The translations under genes and the position numbers were made by a program. Below are positions 35,199 to 47,590 of a DNA stretch of 64,000 nucleotides, in pieces; the first letter of the stretch is position 1, and each line of letters opens with the position of its first letter. The notes beneath the pieces were generated by a model that saw nothing but the letters and a program-made list of their open reading frames with translations, was not told where the DNA came from and searched no databases. Origin of the DNA: Armillaria gallica. Lineage: Eukaryota; Basidiomycota; Agaricomycetes; Agaricales; Physalacriaceae. Location: assembly GCA_037576215.1 (NCBI GenBank), contig JBANDB010000006.1, forward strand, positions 5,146,001 to 5,210,000, read 5' to 3'.

Positions 35199-36407
35199 TT
35201 AGGAGAACTCCGGCCGCAGAGAAGAATCTGCGTTTGTGTTGGTCTCTCTATCCCGAAGCTCGATATTCAATCCGCCAATTGACATATCGAAAGAGTCGAA
35301 CGAGTGAAGGGCTGTGTCTTCCCTTCCTCCGCGAATCCGTCCGGTCATACGGCTATTGCAAACGGCAAGGACCGTATTCGAATACATCTTTACCGAGCAG
35401 TTCGCAGGGACAGTGAGGTTGTTGTTATTGTGAGCGGAGAGATAGAGTGCCATGTGGACGGCAGCAATCGCAGCTGCGTAGATGGTAAATGAACTAATGC
35501 GATCCAATTTCCTAGTATATGACTAACCTGTTGCTGTCCCAGTTTCAATGCTCAGTCGTATCAGCCTGGAAAGAAGTTTCGAGTAGATTTGAGACCCGTT
35601 TGAGCTCGACTTAACTACAGGCGACAATTGGGCGGCAATCAGGCGAGGCCTAAGCGTTATGCCTCGACTTCACTTACGAGGTAAGTCATGCACAAAGCAA
35701 TGGCAGTATCACACAAAACGCTTCCACCCAACCATATCTGTGAGTCGTAAATGATTGAATACGGGATGCGACGAAGACCTGCTCACCATTACTGTCACCG
35801 CGACCTTCGAATTTTTCTGAAGATTTGAGTAGTGGCCACTGTTCCGTACTTCGATGCCACAACAAATCGCAGCTGCAAATTGAGTGAAAGCGATCTTTGA
35901 TGAAGACCATGTTTTTAGGGAGCAGTATAAGACACTTTTTAAAAACTTACCCCCGAAAGGATAATACATAACCATCGGGCCTTCTTGCTGAATTTATACA
36001 TCCGCCAGGCGTAGAATAATTGGGCGATGCAGCCAACTACCGCTATTTCAGCAACTTAAAGCATAAATGTACGTGCATAAGTACGCACCAAATCCAGAGA
36101 GAATAATAATGGTGAACCATGTGATATGAACATCATCTAGTCCCGAAAGGTTCCCAAAATCGTAACAGAACGTGTCGAAAGTGTAATAGATGTTGGTAGC
36201 AGTCTGAACAGTCTCGGTCAGCCAGAGAAGATATACGACCGTCTTGGACGCCAGATTATCCTTTGGAAAGGAGATGTAGTATATGTCTTTGAATGAGGTG
36301 AGTAAAGGACAGTCAAGAACGTGCGGACAAGGATAGGATCACTGACAAACTTGATCGCACAGGATGCCATATAAGATGAGACTCAGGAAGCAGCCGATCA
36401 ACTGCAT
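35199..36407 (-). CDS. DUF6534 seven-helix membrane protein
   Basis: Exon string on minus typical of this Agaricomycete family: MQLIGCFLSLILYGILCDQ from ATG 36407, T|AC junction (GTCAGT donor), YIYYISFPKDNLASK, VVYLLWLTETVQTATN, HITWFTIIILSGF, VVGCIAQLFYAWRMYKFSKK, RWLCIILSG, IWLGGSVLCDTAIALCMTYL, LSRLIRLSIETG, FTIYAAAIAAVHMALYLS, SVKMYSNTVLAVCNSR and a Ser/Glu-rich tail. About seven hydrophobic helices. Function unknown; such proteins are thought to be receptor-like but this is unproven. The start may be further upstream, since relatives have a short extra N-terminal exon, and a candidate (TDLSTDFNTSARVP) lies at about 36480. Confidence 0.8.
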
Positions 36408-38609
36408 GTGAACTAAGTGACCGCCGCTTTCTTAGTATATAAGATTAGAGCTGTACCAGGGGACCCGTGCTGAGGTATTGAAATCAGTACTGAGATCGGT
36501 CTGAGAACGAGAGTGTTACCGACAATTTATATAAATCTGAGGATGCTATACCAGCCTCTTCCGCTAGAGTACCATTAAATGAGAGCATCGAGGCGTGCAG
36601 AGTTGTCACGAAATTTCCCCGCCGCTATACGTTTAAGTAGCTCCAGGTCTACGCTCAAAGTGCGGCTGACCGTCATGTTGCAAAGGAGCATCCGGCCCTG
36701 CCATAGATGAGCAGTGCGCGCCTAGAAAAAATCAGCGTGGATTCCAGTTCAATCGTCTACGTCGACCCTTGATCAATTCAGTCGGAATTCAGTGCTACGT
36801 ACATCATTGCATGCTTCGGAATCCATTGAGATAATCCTTATCTGGGTATTGAAAGGTAAGTGTCAAGCTTCATAGCTCGCAAATTGAATGAACGAGTTCT
36901 CTTGCCTCTCGGAAGACAATCGGTAGGGGTGATGGTCGAAGCGTGAGACGGAGTCCAGAAAAGGCAACACATTGGATGCATTCGACGCGTCGCGGATGCA
37001 CTCGGTATTGGTATTGGTATTGGTACCGGCACAAGGTCCCAATAAGGAACCAGTCGGGTGAGGGCCATCGCATCTGCGTGGCATTACCGAGTCCTATGTT
37101 TATTCTATACATGAGGGGCTTGTGATATATTGAAAGGTCGCAGGTGAGCATCAGGAGATGTCAACGATATCGTAGGACAGATGGAAACGCACATTTTGAA
37201 TATTCAGGGGGGGAAAATTAGATTTGCAATTCAAAAAAAAATTACACCTAGAGGCAAAGTGGAGAAGTACACTCAGAGATGAATCCTGCACCTGCTCAGA
37301 TTGCTGTACCACCAATGACCCAAACACCAAAGACATCAATATGAAGGTCAACACGGAAAACAGAATAGCCTGACGCTGACATTTCTTCATCTCAAGTCGA
37401 CGTAATCCCTTACACATGGACACTCATATTCAACGACGAATCATAAGTGTGGGAGTCGACCCATGGCTGCAACAAGGATAAAAGTATCGATGAGGTGACG
37501 TTCACAGCGGCGGTCACTTTGGAGCACAAAAACCGAACTCCGCCAGGTTACTTCCCAAGACAGCACACTCGTAAGCCAATCGTAGGGCGCATGCGATATG
37601 AGCCAGGATTTCTCAGTGAAACCGTTACCATCACTGATATCGACCACGGCATCAGAAGAAACGCTGATGGGACTTCGCCCGAGGGAGCAGCCGGAGAATT
37701 TTCAACGCAACGAATCTATCGAGTCGTCAAAACAATACGTCAGACCTCGCGCCAGAGTCAAGTATGAAATAAGCGCCCTATTGAGCCAAGACGTACCTAA
37801 GACGTCCACCCAGATAGCATCTCCTACATTGAGGAAAGCACTGACAGAATTTGTAGAGTGCCAACCTAAGCTTAGAATTCGGTGAGGAAGAGAAAAAGAA
37901 GTAGCGTCAGATGGATGATGGAGAGTGCCCGCTAGCTAGAAGAGAACCGATCAGGAAAAATGAAAATGAGCCAGAAAGAATAATTGAAAGAGAAGGAATA
38001 TTGCAGAGAGAAAAGAAAGGCATTCAAGAATGCGGAGAAGTCGTAATCAGGACAGTAAGGCAGAATACGAGAGGAAAATAAGCGAAGAAGAGTTGCATCG
38101 AATACAGCTCGGCAATTCAAAGGTGTCACTCTGATTTCGTTTCTCTCACTGTTTACTACGAGTCCTGACAAAGTGAAATTCCGTCTGTCACTGGGCAGCA
38201 TTTTTTTCTCCCTTCCCCTCGATATTGGCTAGGATAGTAGAAGATACGTACCATGGGTGCAACTGTAGACAACGGCCATCACACTCTGCTGAAGAGACTT
38301 TCCCAAGAGGATTTGAGTGAGGCACGCATTAGGCACGCTTTTCAATGTTGAACTTATATGTCTCCAGGGCTAGCTTTCTGATCGCTCAATTACTGTCATA
38401 CTGAAACCCGCTTGATTTACCGTGCCCGCCGTCATGAGAAAACTGTGCTGGCAATGGATATTCCTGGCAATGTGTCTGTCGACGGCGATCTTCTGCACTG
38501 AATTGTGTGAATGTATTCTTACACTTTCGATGAATCTGATTTGTCAGAGACAGCATTGTTATTCATCGTTACAGGCGGTACATTGAATCGGCTACCATTC
38601 AAGGGCAAT
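36408..38609. other. 2.2 kb without a supported gene
   Basis: A lone hydrophobic stretch on minus (ILFSVLTFILMSLVFGSLVV, near 37310-37370) might be a relic membrane exon but has no partners. A short GGTATT repeat of 3.7 units is at 37004-37025. The rest is featureless by eye. Confidence 0.45.
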
Positions 38610-39500
38610 TTATTTCCATTCCTGGTACAGTTTTCGCGTTGTTTCCGTGATATCAGACAGTTCAATGTCACCCGTGTACAGTTTTCCAATAGGATAACGT
38701 CGATATGTCCATCTCTGCGTGAGAATGGGTAGCATGATGGGGTTGGTCAGGATGGAATGAAGGATGCTTTGAAAAAAACGGAGGAAAGGTGCGATGCCGG
38801 CAGCCCACATGGGGACAAGGATGTTTGCGAGAGTAATAAGGAGGAGGCATGCATAGAAGAACATCCCAGAGATATATAGCTCTGTGAGAAACGGATGGGA
38901 TGAACGGCGGAGGTGCTGTACGCCCTTGACGAGCGTGAGCGAAGTAACAATCGTCTCTGAAACGAGCACGGGGATGTAGAGCAAGTTTGCTACCTTCGAA
39001 GGGTGACTCAAGTAGCCAGGATCATCGAATGGTCCGACGACTGCAAATTAGACAGTATTGAGTTCTCGGCTATCATGGATGGCAAGCAACCCACATTGGC
39101 TCGTCTTGAGTTATATACTAAGGCCGACTGGGCCCAGTATAAAAGAGAAGATCCCAATGCCGATAAAGCACCAAAACACCACTCTGTGTCTATCCCATAT
39201 TGCATACGTGCGGATCATGAGCACCTGCGATATAAAATCCCCAAGGGCCGCAAGTGGGACTGTAACGTAGGAAAGTTGATGGCACTGAGCAACACTGGGG
39301 TTGTGCAGGAACCAGTTGATGGCGATCGCTGCATCGATCAAGGGCAAGTAGCGATTCAATGCGAACAGCAGTAGGAGTGGATGTACGGGTCTAGGAAGCC
39401 ACACATAATTAATTTCAGTGGGGAGAAAAAGGAGTAGGTCATAAACGAGCACAGTCACGCTCGCAATGAAAGAGTAGAATGAAAAGAATTCGAGGATGTC
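38610..39500 (-). CDS. DUF6533 membrane protein (5' exon not resolved)
   Basis: Agaricomycete DUF6533-type integral membrane protein. On minus from about 39490: ILEFFSFYSFIASVTVLVYD, LLLFLPTEINYVWL, LLLLFALNRYLPLIDAAIA and NPSVAQ. An intron (GTGCCA..ATCGCAG) leads to VLMIRTYAIWDRHRVVFW and FIGIGIFSFILGPVGLSI. The last exon is VANLLYIPVLVSETIVTSL, FLTELYISGMFFYACLLLIT to KLYQEWK. The YD..L...TEI...W and NRYLP motifs identify the family. No clean first exon or start codon could be joined above 39497, so the 5' end is open or the gene may be damaged. Function unknown. Confidence 0.7.
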
Positions 39501-42500
39501 TATATGGAAGGCAATTTAAAAAGGCGATCACTGAATACAGCAGATGAGGGAAGACTACTAACCTCTTCCTCAGATCGAGATAGTGAGAACAAAATTTCGG
39601 TGGTCACCACCGATTCTCAGTTTTGCTTCAATATGTGCAAATGAGAGAGTGTGTGCATGAAAGATAGAGAGCGAACAACGTGCAGTCTCATGCTGGTCCT
39701 TTTGGCGCTGTGGTCCTGAGACTTTACAGACGACAGTCTCGAACTCAATATCAGCATTTACCGAGTGGCGTGTTACGCCAAGATGAATAGAATCGCAATG
39801 GTTCGGAAACAAATGTGTTTCGTGACCACAGTTAAAGTTTTGGGTACTAGGACCGCCCGGGGCCTTTGGTTGTAGTCTAGATTCAAATCATGCGAAACCA
39901 AAAATTTCGGTCACCCCGAACTAGTCATCGCCATCTCCCATCTTTTAAATTCCAGAGCAACGGTAACTGTTGCAAGGCACACCATTCATCTATGTCGCAT
40001 ATCTCCATCTTATATATATGAGTGAGCGGGGGAAGGAATGTTTATGACTCACTGTTCAAAACTGAAACGTTGCAAGTAGGTGCCAAAGTGGGCGTTGCAC
40101 TGAGTAAAAAAGGGGATGAACGGAGACCACGGTGGCGGACGATTCGCGGTGCTAACATGCTCGCAGGACAATCCACTTGGAGGACTCACAAGTTACCTTC
40201 AAGAATGGAGCAGAACCAGAGACAAGACACTAACGCCTAGTACTGTCCGGGTAATTCTCCCCTGTGCCTGCAGAACATCCAGTAACGCGGAAATTCTCTC
40301 CTTGACCTGACTATGAAATAATGGACCACATGCTTCGCAAACACACCTGGGTTGTGTAGAATGGTAGTTGAACCCGCCAATGCGCAACGAGGTCGCTCGT
40401 CACATCATGCCAAGATTTCAAAAATCTCTTCGCCCTTGAACAGTTCTACGTAATTTGGAAGCTGTCAAGGGTAGTGGACAAACGTGCCATGTACGATGTA
40501 GAGAAATCAGGAGCTTTTCGGGGACCTTAAAAAGAACGGTCATTTAGCATAACGACACAGGTAATGGTAGGTGCGTGTACGCACTTCTGATGTGCTATTG
40601 ATGATTATTCAATGTGCACAATAATATCTACCAAGAGTTAGTAAGACATTAGCTTCTTCGCTCCATTTTCCCCAGCGAGTGTAAATCCACTGGATACAAC
40701 TTGAATGTTAAAATTGAACTCAGGCGAAACCGAATCCCAGCTCTTAGGTTTCTCGCTACTGACGAGATCCTAATAATGGGGTCCTGAACTCGTTTTAGGC
40801 CGGGAAGGTGACAGAACCTATACAGTATCAACTGATTGAGTCTCGTCCCCATCAAGTTTCGGTGCCACGGAGACATCGGACCGATCTACATGAGCGTAGA
40901 TTACCTTGCTTGTCAAGGTCTCTCTAGGTCTAAAATCTTCGTTTATCAAGGAGGAAACGACAGAGGGTTATAGGGAACCGTGACTGGTCGTGAGTGCAAA
41001 CTGTCTGGACAGGGGCTATACTCCGGGTTGGTTTAGCTAATTTGCGGTGATTGGCGAGCATCTGGCAGGCTTCGGCTGGCATGCCGGGTGGCTGAAGGTG
41101 ATGGCCGATGTGGCTGAAATTTCTCTCTTTCCAATTTCTCCCTAGGCTCGTTTACCAGCCGGCGTTTCGCCCACGTGGCTGCGCTATCACATTTGGGCGA
41201 AATCCCCACGTCAAAACATATCAAGCCACACCAAACAACCAAACAACCGTATAAGGAATTTGCAATACGAGGTGTAAGCTTGTGAACGTCGACTGGCTAG
41301 CGAGTCTAATTTCTCCCTATTGGTTAGGTTGCTTATGAAGGGTACTTATGGCTTTGGTACTTATCGCTAGCATGGGTCTCTTCGCAGGAATATTTATTTT
41401 CATCCCTTCTGCCTGCTTTTACCTCCTTTTCATAAGACTTCATTCCATGAATCTGTTTCTTTCTCATTAATAGTCGGACTGGACATCTTCCCTTTAGCCT
41501 TGCCGACTTGCCGATCTTCTTTCATCCTATATCTTGTGTTAGTCCAAGGTTATGAATATGGTATTCTTTAATTGAATAATTAAAAGGCTGAGTGAGAAAA
41601 TGCGAGCTGGTGGCGGCCTTGCCGCCACCGAGCGAGCTTTTTCGAACGAGGTATGCTGATTTTACCCTTCAAAGACATAGCATGTGTAGCAATGACCCGC
41701 TTAGTAACTACATACTGCAGCAAAAAAAGGGCGCAAGTAAGCCAATAGTTGTTGATATTTGAAAAAGGAAAGAATCGGGGACACGGCTTCCGCCGCTACT
41801 GGATTATATGGGAGCGACAACTATAAGACTAACTGGATAGGTAATAGCTACTATTACTCAAGACATCGGGCTCTATTAATCGAACACCTTATTTTTATCA
41901 TTGAATCCGGTTTGCGAGCATGGTTGCAAGACCGACCGTGAGATGCACCAAATATCAATGTTCGATCCGTGTATCAGTTCCGCATGTACAGAAGTCACTG
42001 ACTAGCCTCTCCCGCTATCGTCTCAGGTCTGTCATCATGCCCGTGGTACCTAATAAGTTACTATCTCGTAGACAGATGCTACTACCTACACGAATCGTCT
42101 TCGTCATGATTCATAGATTGAAGACGCACTGGATACCCCTCAACGGACGCAAATAACCACGTCCACATCAAGCTCGATCCGACTAAGTACATACCATTCT
42201 CTGTTTGAGGCAAACTGGCCGCAAGAAAGTGAGACGAGGGTGTTCATGGAAACCGGCGGCAATCCATGAATAATTTCATGTTGCTTCCAAGTCCGTAGGT
42301 CTCGCTAGGCTGGGGGTACAGTCTTTATGGTGTTATATAATATCCATTCGAAATACGAGCTCGTTTTCATGACCATTTTAATCTAATATTTTGCGCGTAG
42401 GGTGTTGGCACTGAGTAGCCTGAAGCTTGTTACAAACTGAACCTTTTAATGCACAACAACCATACTAAGCACTTAAAAAATAGATATACACGTCCCCCAG

Positions 42501-42514
42501 AAGCTTGAAATGTC
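39501..42514. other. 3 kb gene-poor, repeat-bearing region
   Basis: No credible gene. It holds a second copy of dispersed repeat R1, a perfect hairpin at 41609-41629, and a 33-bp stretch at 40899-40931 repeated in inverted orientation at 51936-51968. Probably transposon debris. Confidence 0.55.
41836..42020. repeat. Dispersed repeat fragment (family R1), second copy
   Basis: Matches 30143-30355 with small indels: ATTACTCAAGACATC, GCGAGCATGGTTGCAAGACC, CGATCCGTGTATCAGTTCCG, CACTGACTAGCCTCTCC. Same orientation. Confidence 0.75.
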
Positions 42515-45215
42515 TCATTGATAATGTACACCAAATCCGTCCATCGCCCATCCATAATCTGAATACAACAACCCTGCCAACTCTGCCATTGTTGTCTCCC
42601 CAAATGTGAAACCTGGTCCATCCAACGTGACATCAGGATACAATTTGTAACTTGGTCGAGGCATTTGGAAAGATGGCAGGATCGCCGTGGGTGACGCGCT
42701 GGACCCAGAACCAGAACCAGCGGACACAGACCCAGGACTACTTGAGTTTTTTGATGCATCGATAATCATCCGCTTCGCGATGCGCTCAAATGGTTCTCCT
42801 TCACTCTCATGGTCTTTCTTATCCCGCCCCCGCTTCCTTGAAGGCTTCGATGGGAGATCTGGTTCAGCAGCTGCAATGGAAATGCAATCAACAGCAGGCA
42901 GCGGTGGGGCAAAGAAGTAAACTTCACTTAATAATCCCTCCAATAACGCGATAGCATTCCTCGAGACCACGGATATATGTTCTGCAGTCTTGAAAAGATC
43001 TAGTGCCTGCCGAAGTTCCGCCCTCCGCTGATCAAGACACCGCCCATCATCAGCCGCTTTCTGATGGCATAGGTCAATGAATAGCACCACCGCGGCAGCG
43101 AAACCATAAAACAGCACAATCCACCACTTGAGCAGGATAGCCGACTGCTCGTCGTCAGATTTAAGATGATCTAATATTGCTTGAGCGGATGCTATGCATT
43201 GTTCACGAGATTTAACCTTCGAGGGACGTAAGAAAGGATTGTGTTTGAGGAAGTAGTTACTCACGTATTTCCGATCTTTATACCCTCGGAACAAATACGG
43301 CCTATGCAGCCTCAACCGCCTCGTCTCGCCCATGATCAAACATAAGGTCAGCTCAAGCCCCTTCACCCCCTCATCAACCGCTAGGCTATTGTCGTCGGTT
43401 ATGAAATGCTCGGGGACGCCTTTCAACATTTCTTCTAGCCGCTTGTCCATCTCCCCAACAAAACTATAGCCCGTTGGCGCCTGCATCTCATCCACGATCT
43501 CCCGATACAGAACAACAAACCGCAGGCGTGTAAGGGAGAACGTCATTTCTGTGTATTCTTCCGTAGGTCGCGAACGTAGCGGTCGACCGTCGTCAACGAG
43601 ATCTCGGTCGTTCACATTGGCTGGCCAGCCCGTATGGTTCTGAGAAGGATGTATGGCATATGTACCATTATGCGCTGCCGCATGCGACCAGTCGTTAAAA
43701 ATCTGATCGTTGTGAGAATGGTAAGGAAAGGATGAAAGAGACGCACAAGACTCCACCATACTCTACGTGCTGTCTCCCGCTTGACTAGAGATTTCCATGT
43801 CACGCTGTACGTCCGCTCGTCAGATTCAGAACCTAACCGAGACATACCAAGGTTCTGGGCAATCTGGTGGGGTTAGCACTCGTATTTTACACGTGAAATG
43901 AATGAACCTTGATGGCCGAGCCTAATAACGCCCAATGGGTGCTGTCGATTTCACCAGTCAGGTTATAGTGTTTTATGTTGTAACTGAAAGACCACATACT
44001 CGGCTTCGTCTAGATTTTGTTGGTACACGCCCATTAGTCTGAAGTATTGAATATGTGAGCTGGATAAAGAAGATATGATAAAGTGAAACATACAGGATAC
44101 ATTGTAAGTGTTCTAGGGAATGCGCGCCCAAGAAGTCGTCGTAATGTAAACAGGCTTGTGCAGCAGAATACATTCGTTTCGATAATTCTGACGCCGTAGA
44201 AAAATCAATGCCGATACGCTCGCAGACATACGGTTCTATCAGGTGAAGTGATAGACATAATATCATGAAATACACCCCAAGAAACGAGGCGCGAACCATG
44301 CCCACACTTTCGCTGGATTTTTGCATTAGGAGGACATTCAGCTGCACGATACGTCAGCTAATGATCCGTATAGAGGAAACGATATGTACCTCACTTATAA
44401 AGGTCGGCGCGTGTAGAACTTTTGAATACCATTCCAATCTCTCGAACTAGAGGAGTTGATGAGCCGCAGGTACTCAGAACATGGAATCATACGTACGTAA
44501 AACTGCACTAATGCGCGGGTCCTCATCTCGTCAGGAAGCATCGCTACAAGCCTCGCTATTATATTGACGCCGGGATCCAACAGAAGGAGCAAAGGATGTC
44601 CACCGGAGGGACTGGCAGACGTATACGGATCCTCGTTATTATTCGTCGTCTCAAAATCCTGCGTGGCTCTGTTTCGATTCACGCGATGTCCCATAGCAAA
44701 GTCTTCCAGCATCATCGCGACGTCCTCGTCCGTTGAAGTAACGCCAAATGACGACCGGATGGCTGAGCGGCCTTTCACCTTGTCCTTTGCCTTTTCTTTT
44801 TCCTTCCCCTGATTGCCAGACGAGACAAGCTTGGACACAGTCTGCTCAAGGATGGCTAAGCGGCCAAGTACGTCGTCGAGCGTTTCTGCGGCAGTCTTGC
44901 CTGACCTGTGTAGCCGACGTTGAGAGGGAATATAAGGGAATAAAGTTCGAGATGCATACGCAACGGCATTTCGGTCTACCTCCTTGCATTGACCGCCCTC
45001 CCCTCTTAACATACACGGAGCGCAGGGGTACGCCCTATTACCTGTTTGGCGTCAGTAATCCCCTTCGACGATGTATGTAACTCAAAATTATCACAACATT
45101 TTATCTTACGCTTGCGGCCTAGCGTGCATTAGTGACATTCTGAATAAGACGACGCGAAAAACGTACATTGAAAGCAGCTCTGTATCGGCCTCGACGACGT
45201 ACGCAATTCCGCCAT
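42515..45215 (-). CDS. Zn2Cys6 fungal-specific transcription factor
   Basis: Start ATG at 45215: MAELRTSSRPIQSCFQ, intron, CRKRKIKCCDNFE, intron (acceptor TAATAG), AYPCAPCMLRGEGGQCKE. This gives the six-cysteine binuclear cluster split over three exons. Then TLDDVLGRLAILEQTVSKL, a short coiled coil for dimerisation. The fungal regulatory middle domain follows: LVQFYVRMIPCSEYL, VGMVRASFLGVYFMILCL, HYDDFLGAHSLEHLQCILY and AQNLGMSRLGSE. The large final exon (43759-42515) has RPTEEYTEMTFSLTRLRFVV, RRLRLHRPYLFRGYKDRKYV and a Ser/Gly-rich tail. Nuclear, DNA-binding; target genes cannot be told from the sequence. Several introns near 43850-44450 were located only approximately. Confidence 0.88.
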
Positions 45216-46318
45216 AGGACATTAAGAATGGATGTCGATAAGGAACAAATAGTAAGCCTGATCAGATTTTGAAAATGTTGTACCCGATCTCCGTCCCTCG
45301 GTCCGTCATCCGTTTCTTTATCAATGCCGATTCGGATAAGAGACTGTCAAGTAGTAACGACAAGGGGTACATAGGCTATTCTTTTGAATTCATGCATCGT
45401 GCCAAACATTTTTGAGGGAGGCAGTACTTACGAGGACTCATATTCATCGCCTACTGGAGATGCCACAGAAGTACATGAGAACATCTTTAATGATCAGGTG
45501 GTAGCCCAAGAGGTCCACGAAGTTTGCAGCCAGGAGATGAGAGTGATGACAGGCCAAACATGACTTTGGCACCACGCCGAGGGGAAGACCATAGGCGCTC
45601 TATTTTCAGACAATACATTCGCTGCGGCGGTATAAGCCCGGATTCGACCTGGCGCAGAAAACAATCAGGCTCAGATGATTAAAGAACTATCCCTGATTGG
45701 CCACATGCCCACCTTGAAATGTATGCCGAGCTCTTAGAGCCGAATATTCTCCCATGAGCAGGGAAATGGCGGTGCAGTTGTAGTGGTGAAAGCTGGTGAT
45801 TGATGGCTGTACATAAGGCCACAAGTCACGATATACAGCTCCACTGATCATGGGAAGAAGATAGGTCTGAAAGGAAAGCGTTATGAATACGTGCTCAGCG
45901 TGTGGAGATGGGATTTCTTCGTGGCATTTCGAACCAAAGTGAGATCAGATGAAGCACATTCCGGGATTCCGACTGGTTGAATATATGATTATGAAGATGT
46001 TGAAGTTACGTAGCCTGTACCCCTTCAGCGACATTCGAAGAATCTTGGTTGCTTGTTTTTTTCGAAGACATCTGTTTAAAGGAACTTGAACCGGTGCCGG
46101 ACCGGGTAGCCGTCAGCTTGAGGGCTGGCCGATCAACTTGGGTGTCCGAATTTCAAGCGCTGCCATGGGTGACCTACAAAGGCCTATGAATATTAACTTT
46201 AACCGCAGTGCGTTAAAGCAGTCTTTTCTATATTACGAAATTTCAGCTAATTGGCAAAGCAATTCTACAAAAGGTTCTAATCCCCCCTCGGAACTGCTAT
46301 GCACTTTTTGCTCTAGTT
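45216..46318. other. Intergenic, no gene seen
   Basis: Upstream of the Zn2Cys6 gene, and downstream of the F-box stop. An ATG with a good GTAAGT donor (minus, about 45440) could be a non-coding leader exon; unproven. Confidence 0.4.
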
Positions 46319-47590
46319 TCACTTTGCTTGACGTGCACACGCTATTGCACGACCTTTGGGTGTTACAACATCGGTAAGACGATCGCCCCGTGTTTCAAGC
46401 AAACGGACCGCCAGACTACCATCTATGTCGACATCGTGTCGCCAGTAAAGGTGGAGCTTTTCCAAGTCCGGAACTATCTTGGGGTCTGCTAGTGCTACCA
46501 AAAGCGCGCCGGAAATTGGTCTGTACGGCCCGACAACTGGGTATGACGAATCGCCGATGCTTAGTGACGTCAAACGAGGAGCCATCCCGAGAATGTCCAA
46601 CAAATCCTGCAAGCGAATGGCAAAACCCTGAAAAACAAGCTGTTTCAACGACAAAGTCCCTACCAGCGGCCTGCGTATGCAAGATGGGTGAAGCGGGGTT
46701 CCCAGGCAATCGAGATGAACCAGTTTCAATGATTTGAGGTTCGGGAACTCAACTTTACAGAGCATCTCTTGGATGGTAGCGATTGTGCCCCAGGTGGCCA
46801 CGACTGTCAGGCTGGAGACGAGGTTACTGCGGAAAACCCTTCCAGTTACCGGTCGATGTGCTCTTGGTGCGAGTAGTGTGACCATCATGACTTTGGGAAA
46901 GCGCAGAAGGCACTCCCCAGGTTTGTCAGTTGCAAGTTCCACACTCTTAACTGTTGCGAAGTCTTTGATACCTGGCTCGATGGATTCCGTTCGTATCATC
47001 TGGAGTTTGGTCGCGGACTGGATAAAGGGGAGATCCAAGACTTCAGGCATAGTGAGGCTCTTGAGCAGGGGCATTTTCAAGTCTGGGTCGGAGAGGAAAG
47101 AGTGCACCCGTGGATTATAATGGAGAACGTGAAGCTCGTAACATCTGTGCATATGCTCGCGGAACAGCCCCGCTAAGTTTTCGAGTGATAATTCCCAATG
47201 CGCCCAAAACTTCGAGCCGGACCTGACACTGTTCACCAAGTGGACGGAAATGGCGCACGTCTTGGACCTCGTCAGGTAGAGCTCCACCGCGTCCCGCAAT
47301 ATTGATGTCCATCGCTCGTCTTCCGCGGACCCCTCAAAGTGGGGGCAATTGATCGGGCTGCCTTTGACGACAACGTTGACAGGGATGTAGATCTTCGACC
47401 AGAGGGCGGGCCAGTCTAGCGTTACAGCGCGCCACCGCGAGCAAACACTGCCGAGGATGATAACGCGATATGGATGCTCATATTGCGGGACTGGGGTACC
47501 GGCTTGCGCAAATATCTCAGCGAGACATTCGTTTGGGAGAGTGTTGATATGGTCCGTGCCACTGCGAGATCGTTGATCGGCATTCGACAT
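46319..47590 (-). CDS. F-box protein
   Basis: Single exon of 423 codons. The F-box is at residues 15-65: INTLPNECLAEIFAQAG, VCSRWRAVTLDWPALWSKI. The rest is a leucine-rich-repeat-like solenoid (NLKSLKLVHLDCLGTPL, SLKQLVFQGFAIRLQDLL, APRLTSLSIGDSSYPVVG). It would act as substrate adaptor of an SCF ubiquitin ligase through Skp1. Very many such genes exist in mushroom genomes; the substrate is unknown. No damage is seen. Confidence 0.88.
   Translation of the reverse strand: MSNADQRSRSGTDHINTLPNECLAEIFAQAGTPVPQYEHPYRVIILGSVCSRWRAVTLDWPALWSKIYIPVNVVVKGSPINCPHFEGSAEDERWTSILRDAVELYLTRSKTCAISVHLVNSVRSGSKFWAHWELSLENLAGLFREHMHRCYELHVLHYNPRVHSFLSDPDLKMPLLKSLTMPEVLDLPFIQSATKLQMIRTESIEPGIKDFATVKSVELATDKPGECLLRFPKVMMVTLLAPRAHRPVTGRVFRSNLVSSLTVVATWGTIATIQEMLCKVEFPNLKSLKLVHLDCLGTPLHPSCIRRPLVGTLSLKQLVFQGFAIRLQDLLDILGMAPRLTSLSIGDSSYPVVGPYRPISGALLVALADPKIVPDLEKLHLYWRHDVDIDGSLAVRLLETRGDRLTDVVTPKGRAIACARQAK

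Noticed and set aside
37004..37025. GGTATT short tandem repeat
   Set aside because: Only 3.7 units; ordinary microsatellite, no functional claim.
37142..37430. Minus-strand frame with one hydrophobic helix
   Set aside because: Single helix, no start or neighbouring exons of the DUF6533/6534 type. Could be a relic, but not supported.
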